Shown: positions 28,120-36,400 of the stretch, in pieces
Layout: every line of letters begins with the position of its first letter
Position numbering within the stretch: position 1 is the first letter of the stretch
DNA from: BRH-c54 sp965284565
GTDB lineage: Bacteria > Bacteroidota > Bacteroidia > Flavobacteriales_E > Vicingaceae
Length of the DNA stretch: 64,000 bases
Assembly (NCBI GenBank): GCA_965284565.1
Contig: OZ260100.1
Coordinates: 806,001-870,000 of the forward strand
Reading direction: 5' to 3'
Position numbers and translations under genes: made by a program
The notes under the pieces: model-generated
Told to the model about the DNA's origin: nothing
The model's input: the letters and a program-made list of their open reading frames with translations, nothing else
Database searches by the model: none

Positions 28120-29457
28120 CTAATTTGTAATTGACTTAAAGTTTCCTGTTAATTTTTTTAATTCTAAATCTGCTTTTAAATATGTTACAATAGAAGAAAG
28201 ATATTGTTGCTGAGCATCTCTCAATGCATTATCTGCTATTAAAACTTCGGTTAAATTGGCTGTCCCTTGCTTTTGTTGTAACAATATTTGTTGATAAATT
28301 TTTGAAGCCAATTCTGCTTGTTTTTGAGTATTTCCTACTGATTTTTGAGTAATAATTTTTTGCTGACGAGCATTTAATATTTGCATACTAGTTTGATCAT
28401 TAAGTATTTCCAACTGCAAATTTGCATTGGTCAACTCCAGCTTTTTTTGATTAATCTTTCTTTGGGTTGATAGTCCTTGAAAAAGTGGATATTGTAATTT
28501 AATTCCTCCAAAACTTATTGGATAAAAATTTAAAAATTCGTTAGGTTGTTCGTTATAACCAAAGCCGGTAGTTCCATACATTCCGAATAAAGCAAGTGTT
28601 GGTAATCGGCTTCTTTTTATGCTTTTTAATTCCATATCCAACAACCTAGTTTTTTGCTGAACCAATGCAATATCTATATTATTAACAGATGTTTGTTCTG
28701 GTTGTGTTTCAAAAGCAACTTGTTGCTCTACGCTAATGTTGCTCTCCAAGTCTGTTCCCATCATTATTTTTAACGCATTTAAAACTTGCTCTTTTTTGCT
28801 TGATAGCAATTCGTGTTGAGTAATGAGTTGTTGCAGTTGCAATTCTATTTTGGCCACATCAGTTTGTTTAGCAAGTAACTGGCTATGGAGTAATTGCATA
28901 TTTTTGAGCAACACTTTATTGTTATTTATATTGCTATCTATAAATGCTAATTGATTTTGAAGAATTTGAGCATTGTAGTACAAATTACTGACATCAAAAA
29001 ATACTTCTTCTTCTGTTTTTTTGTGTTGAAGGCTACTCATTTCTATTGCCATTTTGGTAGCTGAAATATGGGTATATAATTGTGGATTATACAAAGGCAT
29101 ACTCACCTGTAAATTCGCACTAATGTTATGAGGAACACCAAATTGAGCTTCTTTAAACTGACCTTCTGGTGCTGTTGGATTAAACGTAGATAAGGGCATT
29201 AGTTGATAAGGTAAGTCCGCAAAATATTTATATTCTCCATTGACATTTATCTTTGGGAAAAGATTTGCCTGAACTTCTTTTCGTTTTTGTTCGCTAATTT
29301 GCTGATTATTGCGACTAATTTGCAATTTTTTATTATTTGCTAAAGCCGTGTCAATACATTGCTGCAACGAATAGGCTTGAGCGTTTATTTCTTTCCCTAA
29401 TAATGAAAAAAATAATATTAAAATCATAACTTGTTTGTGAGTGCTTACTAACTTCAT
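28120..29457 (-). CDS. TolC-family outer-membrane efflux channel
   Basis: This 445-residue channel protein has a signal peptide (to about residue 27) and two repeats of the TolC/OEP fold. Each shows long Gln/Leu-rich coiled helices, for example NNQQISEQKRKEVQAN and the C-terminal GTANLTEVLIADNALRDAQQQYL, the family's usual last helix. It heads the tripartite set with the adaptor and the RND pump. An imperfect hairpin lies 27 bp upstream, between it and the osmC gene, so the operon may be partly read through from the tetR promoter. No separate -33/-7 promoter is clear. Confidence 0.9.
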   Translation of the reverse strand: MKLVSTHKQVMILILFFSLLGKEINAQAYSLQQCIDTALANNKKLQISRNNQQISEQKRKEVQANLFPKINVNGEYKYFADLPYQLMPLSTFNPTAPEGQFKEAQFGVPHNISANLQVSMPLYNPQLYTHISATKMAIEMSSLQHKKTEEEVFFDVSNLYYNAQILQNQLAFIDSNINNNKVLLKNMQLLHSQLLAKQTDVAKIELQLQQLITQHELLSSKKEQVLNALKIMMGTDLESNISVEQQVAFETQPEQTSVNNIDIALVQQKTRLLDMELKSIKRSRLPTLALFGMYGTTGFGYNEQPNEFLNFYPISFGGIKLQYPLFQGLSTQRKINQKKLELTNANLQLEILNDQTSMQILNARQQKIITQKSVGNTQKQAELASKIYQQILLQQKQGTANLTEVLIADNALRDAQQQYLSSIVTYLKADLELKKLTGNFKSITN

Positions 29458-29483
29458 GGTTCAAATTTTTTTAGCTTACAATT

Positions 29484-29517
29484 CCTCTAACCACTAATAA
29501 TTTATAGTGGTCAGAGG
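29484..29517 (-). terminator. Hairpin between osmC-like and tolC-like genes (terminator or attenuator)
   Basis: Arms of 13 bp (CCTCTAACCACTA at 29484-29496 and its near complement at 29505-29517, one mismatch that becomes G-U in minus-strand RNA) enclose an AT loop. It lies 25 bp after the OsmC stop. No U-run follows directly, so partial termination or a processing site is as likely as full termination. Confidence 0.5.
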
Positions 29518-29541
29518 GTATTTTATTTTTACTTCCTAACA

Positions 29542-29973
29542 TTATAGTATAATTTCACTAATTAAGTTCACTTTTGTTTTTATAGAGTTAGAAATTAAGC
29601 AAGCAGCCTCTGATTTTTCTAAAATGCGTTCTGCACGTTCTTTTTTAGATGCATCATCTATAACTAACCGAGCCTTTAGATTTACTTCTGTCATTAAAAA
29701 TTTGCCTTCTACTTTATCTAAAACTCCTTCGGCATCACAATCAAAACTTTTAAATTCTAATTTAGAAAATTCAGCTACAGCTAAAAAGGTTGTCATAAAA
29801 CAACTTAGTACTGCTGCAGTATAAAGATGTTCGGGTGACCAAATTCCTGGTATGCCTTTATCAAATTCGGGAGGTGTTGCTACTTCAATTTTTGTAGGTA
29901 ACTCTGGCGATTCCATGATGCCTTTTCTGCCTTCGTTCCATTTTAGGGAAATATTATAACTATGTTTATCCAT
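29542..29973 (-). CDS. OsmC/Ohr-family peroxiredoxin-like protein
   Basis: The 143-residue cytoplasmic protein has the OsmC fold. The two conserved redox cysteines are Cys58 (AAVLSCFMTTF) and Cys125 (SEAACLISNSIK), and the substrate-binding loop is GIWSPEHLYTAAV. Members reduce organic hydroperoxides through a Cys-Cys pair and are recycled by lipoyl proteins. The overall sequence is nearer the general OsmC group (YhfA-like) than to typical Ohr. It lies 42 bp after the His-rich lipoprotein gene in the unit headed by the TetR regulator, which suggests that the inducing compound causes peroxide or lipid stress; that is inference. Confidence 0.88.
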   Translation of the reverse strand: MDKHSYNISLKWNEGRKGIMESPELPTKIEVATPPEFDKGIPGIWSPEHLYTAAVLSCFMTTFLAVAEFSKLEFKSFDCDAEGVLDKVEGKFLMTEVNLKARLVIDDASKKERAERILEKSEAACLISNSIKTKVNLISEIIL

Positions 29974-30015
29974 GAATTTTTAAGTTAAAGCAATTGGTAT
30001 AATTAGATTATTTAG

Positions 30016-30477
30016 TTATTCAAAATAGGTATTGTATGTTTTAAAAGAAGCTTTAAACTCTTGGTAAATTTTTTCCTGTTCTTCCAGCTCTGTTGCTACA
30101 TCAAATTTTTCCGAAAGCTCTATAAAAGGTAATAACCATTTATGTAATTCATCATGAGCCTGACCTTCCATAGTACAGTTAGCCGTTAATTCTCTTATGT
30201 TTTCATCAATGGTTTTTGCTAAGGTTGGATAGTCTTCTCCTTCAAATTCATTTACCGCTTTTTCCATATTGCGAATGTAACCAGACATATTCTCTACTAC
30301 CTTCCATTTTTCACCATTGTTTAACATAATGGCTTCCGATTCATGGTTATGATGATCTTCTTCGTGAGCTACAGTTTCATCGTGATGTTCATGGTCATCA
30401 TGGTTTTCGTGGCTTCCTTCATTTTTACATGCAATAAAAGAAATTGCAATGGTGGTGATTAAAAATACTTTTTTCAT
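30016..30477 (-). CDS. His-rich lipoprotein of unknown function
   Basis: The 153-residue protein has a lipoprotein signal (lipobox SFIAC, Cys17) followed by a stretch of about 30 residues rich in His, Asp and Glu (runs such as HENHDDHEHHDE and EEDHHNHES). It could bind several Cu, Zn or Ni ions. The remaining C-terminal part (about residues 50-153) is helical, with NNGEKWKVVENMSGYI and GEDYPTLAKTIDENIRELTANCTMEGQAHDELHKWL, and resembles small metal- or cytochrome-related helical bundles. I do not recognise a family with certainty. Its ATG overlaps the stop of the membrane-protein gene by 4 bases. A metal buffer for the envelope is the natural inference. Confidence 0.75.
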   Translation of the reverse strand: MKKVFLITTIAISFIACKNEGSHENHDDHEHHDETVAHEEDHHNHESEAIMLNNGEKWKVVENMSGYIRNMEKAVNEFEGEDYPTLAKTIDENIRELTANCTMEGQAHDELHKWLLPFIELSEKFDVATELEEQEKIYQEFKASFKTYNTYFE

Positions 30478-30869
30478 ACGTGTTTATTATTTTTATTAAT
30501 AGTGTAAAATGATAATATGGCAAATCCTATTGTAATTCCTATTCTAAAAAGCATTGCCCCGATTGTTTTTTCTTCATGAATTCCTCCTGAATTTATATAA
30601 AACAAAAAAGCTATAAATGCTGCTAACAAAACACCAAGTGCTACTGATAATAATAGATGTGTTTTTCTGAATTTTATAAAATTGGTATACGCTGCAATTA
30701 AGTAGATAATACCACAAACTAGATTAGCATAAACAATAAACAACACATAATTCCCTTCTTTTTCTCTAATGCCAAACCAATCGAAAATAATTGAAAGTGT
30801 TAGAAAAACTGATAGCCCTCCAAAAAAGGCAAGTGCAACTGAGTTGATTATTCTTAATATATTTTGCAT
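30474..30869 (-). CDS. Four-helix membrane protein of unknown function
   Basis: The 131-residue protein has four predicted membrane helices (about residues 8-30, 42-62, 70-92, 102-122) and no catalytic motif that I recognise. It lies between the tetR gene (18 bp upstream) and the His-rich lipoprotein gene (4-base overlap), so it belongs to the same transcript. Small four-helix proteins in efflux or metal operons may help permeation or redox, but nothing here decides it. Confidence 0.7.
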   Translation of the reverse strand: MQNILRIINSVALAFFGGLSVFLTLSIIFDWFGIREKEGNYVLFIVYANLVCGIIYLIAAYTNFIKFRKTHLLLSVALGVLLAAFIAFLFYINSGGIHEEKTIGAMLFRIGITIGFAILSFYTINKNNKHV

Positions 30870-30887
30870 CCTAATTTGCTTTTCAGT

Positions 30888-31487
30888 TTATGTAAGAGCT
30901 TGTTTTCTTTCCATCATATTTAAAATACCATTTAACATGGTTTGTCCATCTTTCACCAGATTAGATTTATTTCCCGACAACTTCCATTTTAAAACAACCA
31001 TTCGCATACTACCCATTATCATAGTTGTTGCTACTTTCGGACTCAACATTTTTGAAAAACTACCATCCTCTTGACCCTTTTTTATGACTCCACTAATATT
31101 TACATGCATTAAGTCCATCATTTCACTAAGTTTACTACTTAATTCATTATTAAATTGAAAAATTCCTTCAGAAAAAATAACACTTACAATGGCAGGATTT
31201 TGAACAAAGGTGTTTAATTGATTATTAAACATATCCCTTAATATTTCACAAGGAATTTTAGATTCATTAGCAATAATTTTATTTATTTTTTCTTTCATAC
31301 CTATAATGAAGTAAGAAAGCATCCCCATTAAAATTTCATTTTTACTGGCGAAATGTCTATATAATGCTGCCTCTGATAATTCTAAATCATTAGCTAAATT
31401 TTTTATAGTAAGTTCTTGAATACCAAACTTATCAATTCGATTGGTTGCTGCTTCTATAATTTGTATTTGTCTATCTGAAAAATTCAT
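30888..31487 (-). CDS. TetR/AcrR-family transcriptional regulator
   Basis: This is a 199-residue repressor-type protein. The N-terminal helix-turn-helix spans about residues 10-50, with LTIKNLANDLELSEAALYRHFASKNEIL, the standard TetR recognition region. The C-terminal ligand-binding and dimer domain is helical and includes a Met-rich segment (MGSMRMVVLKWK) with no evident metal-site pattern. It is first in a minus-strand unit with the membrane protein, His-rich lipoprotein and OsmC, upstream of a tripartite efflux operon. A palindrome matching two other sites in the window sits on its own promoter, so autoregulation and control of the oxidase and cytochrome units are predicted. The inducer is unknown. 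Confidence 0.92.
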   Translation of the reverse strand: MNFSDRQIQIIEAATNRIDKFGIQELTIKNLANDLELSEAALYRHFASKNEILMGMLSYFIIGMKEKINKIIANESKIPCEILRDMFNNQLNTFVQNPAIVSVIFSEGIFQFNNELSSKLSEMMDLMHVNISGVIKKGQEDGSFSKMLSPKVATTMIMGSMRMVVLKWKLSGNKSNLVKDGQTMLNGILNMMERKQALT

Positions 31488-31503
31488 ATTAAAAACTATC
31501 GTA

Positions 31504-31550
31504 AGTTAGTATTCACTTACAAAGGTAATCTATTATTTACATATAGCAAA
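31504..31550 (-). promoter_or_regulatory. Promoter and TetR-type operator C of the tetR unit
   Basis: On the minus strand TTTG (31547-31550), a 19-bp spacer and TACCTTTG (31520-31527) form a full Bacteroidota promoter. The operator AGTTAGT-N4-ACTTAC (31504-31520), itself inside the wider palindrome GTAAGT-N8-ACTTAC (31501-31520), covers the predicted transcript start, ideal for autorepression. Confidence 0.75.
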
Positions 31551-31568
31551 CAAAATTGTCTTTTTATT

Positions 31569-32060
31569 TTAAATCTCTTTCTGATAAGAAATTACATCTA
31601 AGGCTCTGCCAAATTTAATTCCTATATTTTTAAGATGTCCGCATTTAAAATAGCCACAACGTTCAAATAATTTAAGACTTCCTGTATTTTCTGAGGTGAT
31701 TACTCCTACTAGGTTTTTTAGTCCTAAGTTTTTAGCCGTTTTTTCCATAAAAGATAATACTTCAATACCAATTTGTTTACCTGTAAATTCTGGCTTTATG
31801 TACAAGGTTACTTCTGCACTAATATCGTAAGCTTCTTTTTTACGGAACTGCCCTAAGTAACAAAAACCAGCAATTTTATCATCAGATAGAATAACAAAAG
31901 ATTGATAAATTGGATGCCCTAAACAAAGTGTTTGTTCCATTTCTTGCTCAGAAATAGCTTGTAAATGAAAAGTTGCTGTAGAATTTTCTACATAATAATT
32001 ATAAATAGCAGTAACTTCTGCTAAGTCCAATTTTTCAATGGGTTTGAAATTTACATTCAT
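31569..32060 (-). CDS. GNAT N-acetyltransferase (PAT/phosphinothricin-acetyltransferase-like)
   Basis: The 163-residue cytoplasmic enzyme transfers an acetyl group from acetyl-CoA to an amine. Its opening DLAEVTAIYNYYVENSTATFH is the typical start of the Bar/YncA-like group. The acetyl-CoA site is in EVTLYIKPEFTGKQIGIEVLSFM (family pattern Q/RxxGxG/A, here KQIGIE, slightly degenerate), and the C-terminal GCGYFKCGHLKNIGIKFGR segment matches the family end (ERCGYF). The substrate is unknown. It lies upstream of the TetR promoter on the same strand but is separated from it by the operator region and probably is not in that regulon. Confidence 0.82.
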   Translation of the reverse strand: MNVNFKPIEKLDLAEVTAIYNYYVENSTATFHLQAISEQEMEQTLCLGHPIYQSFVILSDDKIAGFCYLGQFRKKEAYDISAEVTLYIKPEFTGKQIGIEVLSFMEKTAKNLGLKNLVGVITSENTGSLKLFERCGYFKCGHLKNIGIKFGRALDVISYQKEI

Positions 32061-32226
32061 TTATAGCTATTTATTTTATTTAATCGATTAAGGTATACGC
32101 CATTTTATACTTATCGCTAATTATGTGCTTTTTTGCACGTGGTTATTTCATACTATCAAAAGTAAAGTAACTTTTGGGAAGTTTAAACCTAAGTTCTAAT
32201 AATTAGTTATCCTTTTTATATTTTTA

Positions 32227-32234
32227 TATATTTG
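32227..32234 (+). promoter_or_regulatory. -7 promoter box of the small lipoprotein gene
   Basis: TATATTTG matches TAnnTTTG and lies 23 bp before the ATG at 32258. Confidence 0.4.
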
Positions 32235-32257
32235 TTGAAACTTAAAATCAATATATT

Positions 32258-32548
32258 ATGAAAAAAATAGTTATCCTAGGTTCTTTTGTAGCCATCTTCT
32301 TAGCTTCTTGTGGTGAAGCTACCAATAGTAAAAAATGTGATGCATCTGAACTAGTAAGTGCAGCAACTTGTCTTTGCGAATTATACAATCAACTTGATAA
32401 TTCAGATCATTTATCTGATGCAGAATATGACGCATTGAATGATGAAATTGATAAATTTAATGACGCAATTGACAAAGCTATTGACGAAGGAAAATACACT
32501 AATGACCAATTAATGGCTGAAGGTGATAAAATGGATTGCATACTTTAA
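32258..32548 (+). CDS. Small lipoprotein of unknown function
   Basis: The 96-residue protein has a good lipoprotein signal (MKKIVILGSFVAIFLASC, Cys18). The mature part is acidic and helical with three more cysteines (KKCDASEL, ATCLCEL) and a final MDCIL. I recognise no family; similar Cys-containing small lipoproteins occur widely in Flavobacteriales. It is flanked by its own -7 box and a strong terminator, so it is a monocistronic unit. Four Cys residues in the mature form besides the lipid Cys could make disulfides. Confidence 0.75.
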   Translation: MKKIVILGSFVAIFLASCGEATNSKKCDASELVSAATCLCELYNQLDNSDHLSDAEYDALNDEIDKFNDAIDKAIDEGKYTNDQLMAEGDKMDCIL

Positions 32549-32575
32549 TCCATTAACTTCATCTAACACGTTACT

Positions 32576-32619
32576 AAAAAAGCATTAAAAATGTAGCTAC
32601 ATTTTTAATGCTTTTTTTT
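32576..32619. terminator. Bidirectional terminator between convergent genes
   Basis: A perfect palindrome (32581-32612, 16-bp arms) flanked by A-runs and T-runs lies between the small lipoprotein and the convergent efflux adaptor gene, and fits Rho-independent termination in both directions. Its T-run overlaps the adaptor stop codon by 2 bases. Confidence 0.88.
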
Positions 32620-33475
32620 ATTTCACTATCTCTACAAAAAACTGCTGACCTACAATTAATTTTTCCTCATCTTTTTCATCATCAAAATGTCCGTGAACCC
32701 TAACAGTATTATCTTCATTAATTAAATCATTAATTAAATAAACATGTCCTTTAATGGTATCTTGATTGTATAGTAAAAAGTAAGACTGATTAGTTTTTAC
32801 ATGCTGAATTTCTGAGGCGGCAACCTTCATTTCAATGTGTAAGTGTGATTTATCTAATATGGTAAACAAATGTGTATTAGCAGAAATTTTAGAGCCATTC
32901 TTTGTGTTTATTTCCACAACCGTACCATGAACTTTACTTCTTATTTGTAACTTAATATTATTATTGTTTATTAACTCATTTTCTGAAAATCCAATAGCAG
33001 TTAATTGATTTTTCCACCCTTGGTAAGTTGATTTTGCTAATAAGTAGTCTTTTTCTATTTGTTGAAACTCTTTATCAGAAATAACTTTATTTTCATACAA
33101 TTGTTTATTTCTGTCGAAATGATTTTGTTGCCAGTTATAAGTTGATTTTGCTGATAGTAATTCTTTTTGCCATTGAGCAAATTCGGGTGATTCAATTTCT
33201 GCTAAAACCTGTCCTTTTTTAACATGTTCTCCTTCCAATAAAGTTAATTTAGAAATAAACCCTTCAGCTTTAGCATAAACCTCATAAACAGCTGATGGTG
33301 GAACATCTATCTTTCCAAAACATTCAATGTTTTTATTGGTAGGAATTACATTTTTTTTGACATTCTCTTCAACCAATTTATCATTTTCGGTTGTTGTTTT
33401 TGTTTCTGTCTCTTTTATATCGCTACCACAAGCAAATATTAGCATGGTAATAGATAAGTATATAATTTTTTTCAT
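32618..33475 (-). CDS. RND efflux adaptor lipoprotein (CzcB/CusB-like)
   Basis: The 285-residue adaptor is shorter than classical CzcB. A lipoprotein signal (lipobox IFACG, Cys16) anchors it. The lipoyl half-motif AEGFISKLTLLEGEHVKKGQVLAEIESPEF is clear near residues 68-98. A helical hairpin (about 100-165) and the second half IRSKVHGTVVEINTKNG follow, then a beta-barrel domain ending GQQFFVEIVK. It lacks the long C-terminal membrane-proximal domain and any His-rich metal site. It follows the CzcA-TolC fusion by 11 bp, so the pump, channel and adaptor are one unit. It probably delivers or seals rather than binds metal. Confidence 0.85.
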   Translation of the reverse strand: MKKIIYLSITMLIFACGSDIKETETKTTTENDKLVEENVKKNVIPTNKNIECFGKIDVPPSAVYEVYAKAEGFISKLTLLEGEHVKKGQVLAEIESPEFAQWQKELLSAKSTYNWQQNHFDRNKQLYENKVISDKEFQQIEKDYLLAKSTYQGWKNQLTAIGFSENELINNNNIKLQIRSKVHGTVVEINTKNGSKISANTHLFTILDKSHLHIEMKVAASEIQHVKTNQSYFLLYNQDTIKGHVYLINDLINEDNTVRVHGHFDDEKDEEKLIVGQQFFVEIVK

Positions 33476-33486
33476 CTTTTAAATTA

Positions 33487-36400
33487 TTAATTATTAGTAG
33501 TTAAAAATTGATATTTGATAACTGCCTGATTGAAACTGTTAATCATTTGCATTTCACTTAAAGCTCCTTCAATAATAATATTGGTGAGTTGAATAAAATC
33601 GTAATGACTAATTTCTCCGATAGTTAATTGTTGTTGTAACTGCTGCAGTCCTAAAAGTGTATCATCAAAATATTGTTGGTTTTCGTCTCCATTTTGCTGC
33701 ATAAACGCAATGTTTTTAGTAAGTGTTTGCAGCTCGCTTTCCAACATGTTTTTTAGATTGTCATTTTCAGTTTTTACAGCCTCCATTTGCAAACGATTTT
33801 TGGCTAACTTATTATGTTTTCCTCCAAACACCAATGGAATTGTTAATCCAGCTTTAAACCCTTGAAAACCCTGAACATGATTTAAACTCTGACGGAAATA
33901 TCCTGCCTGAAAACTAGGTTGAAAGTCGGATTTAATAACTTTTTGTTGTTGCTCTAATTGAGCAATTTTAAGCTGATTTTCAGCATACAAACTTGTACTT
34001 AAAGTAGATATAGTTTGAAAAGAAATTTTCTCGAAAATCGTATCCTTAACCACTCCATTTAAGCCAGAGAAAAATAATAATTCCTGTTCTTGCTGATTCT
34101 TGCCCGAATAATATTGCTGCATTTTTTGCTTTACAGCATTATTCAATTGCTGTACCATTAAATAATCAGTATGACTAATTTCTCCGGCTTCTAACTTTAA
34201 CTTTAAACTTTTTTCAGCTTGAATCATTGCTGTTTTAATTTCATTAAGTAAATCATATGCCTTATAAAAAAACAACCAATTATAGTAAGCAGAAGTGATA
34301 TTATACCGAATTTCTTGTTGTAAAGTTTGTGCTTTTTGTTCGGTAAAATCAATGCCTAATTTAGCAGCATTCTTCCGTCTTTTTATCGTCCATGGAGTTC
34401 CAAAATCTTGCACAACCTCCCAATAAGTATCCCACAATTCACCATTAATTTGTCCGTGTTGCATACCAATTTGTAGCGGTTGAATTTGATAAGCATATTT
34501 GTTTTCGCTTTCCCAGACTTGTTTTTCTAACTCGTTTAGTTTTATGTTAACATGATTTTTCTGAGCCGCTGTTACCAGTTGTTCTAAATCCAATTGATTT
34601 TCTTGAGCATCTACCGAAACTGATGTTCCTAATAATCCTATTAACAATACTATTGTAGTGGGAATTTTGATTTTTTTACGCTTATCAAAAAGGATATATA
34701 AAGCAGGCAAAACCAATAAAGTTAATAATGTAGAGGTTATTAATCCACCTATAACTACCGTTGCCAATGGACGTTGAACCTCGGCTCCGCTAGAAGTTGC
34801 TAAAGCCATAGGAATAAATCCTAACGAAGCAACTAAAGCAGTCATTAATACCGGACGTAACCTGGAGTTAGCGGCTTCAATAATTAAATCTTTTAACGCC
34901 ATATTTGTTTGTTTTAATTTTACAATTTCATTTACTAATACAATACCGTTAAGCACTGCCACACCAAACAACGCAATAAAACCAATACCTGCGGAAATAC
35001 TAAAAGGCATACCGCGTAACCAAAGTGCTAGAATACCACCAATGGAAGCCAAAGGAACTGCCATAAAAATAATGATGGACTCTTTAAATGTCCCAAATGC
35101 CATATACAACAAAAACAAAATAAGCATTAATGCTACCGGAACAACAATCATTAATCGGTTTAGAGCACTTTCTAAATTTTCAAACTGACCGCCATATTTG
35201 ATAGTATAACCAGCAGGTAAATTTAAATTATTGTCAATAGTGCCTTGAAGTTCTTCTACCAAAGAAGCAATATCTCTATCTCTAACATTTACTCCAATAG
35301 TAATTCTTCGTTTGGCATCCTCACGAGAAATTTGCATAGGAGCAATTTTTTCATGGACTTTTGCTAATTGATTTAACGAAACCATTTCTCCATGAGCATT
35401 TTTTACAAAAAGTTTATTGAGCGATAATTGTTGAATGTTTTGTTCATCCAAACGAACAACCAAATCAAAATGACGTTCATTTTCGTAAATCACTCCTGTT
35501 TTTACTCCGGCATAAGCGGCTTTAATGGTTTGATTTACCTCTTCTACATTCACTTCGTGGATGGCTAATTTTTTCCTATCAATTACTACACTTAACTGAC
35601 GCAATCCTTCTGTTTGTTCTACTTTTACATCTCCAACACCGTTTACATTTTTAATGGTTAAAGCTGTTTTGTCTGCCAATGTTTTCAAAGTGGCTGGATC
35701 TTCACCAAAAATCTGAATGGCAATATCTGTTTTAGCTCCTGTCATCAATTCGTTAAATCGTAATTGTATAGGCTGGGTAAACTCGAAAGAAGCATCTGTA
35801 ATCACACTCAATTTTTCTTTCATTAACTCAATTAATTCTTCACGGTTATCGGCATTTTCCCATTCGTCTTTTTCTTTTAATAAAATCATAATGTCGGCAT
35901 CTTCAATAGCCATAGGATCTGTTGGCACCTCAGCTGTACCAATTTTAGAAACCACATGATTAATTTCAGAAAAATTGTCTTTTAAAATCTTTTCTGCACG
36001 AGTTGATGTAGCAATACTTTTCTCTAAAGAACTCCCTGGTTCTATTGCCATTTGCATTGCCAAATCACCTTCTTCTAAAGTGGGAATAAACTCAGAACCC
36101 ATAGTACCAAATAACAAAACTGCTCCAATTAAACCTGCTAAAGCAAAAGCTATTACTTTTTTAGGTTGCTCTAATACTTTGCTCAATAAAGGTTTATATC
36201 TTTTCTGTAAAGCAATTACCAATTTGTCAGAAAAAGTGTCTTTATCACTTATTTTTTTCTTTAAAAATAAAGCTGAAGCCACAGGGACATAGGTTAGGGA
36301 AAGCAGTAATGAACCTAAAATAGCGAAGCTTACAGTTTGTGCCATGGGTAAAAAGGTTTTTCCTTCAACACCTTCTAATGAAAAGATGGGAACAAAAACT

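Noticed and set aside
32120..32150. Short hairpin GTGC-TTTTTT-GCAC as terminator or small RNA.
   Set aside because: The stem is only 4-6 bp and nothing nearby supports a function.
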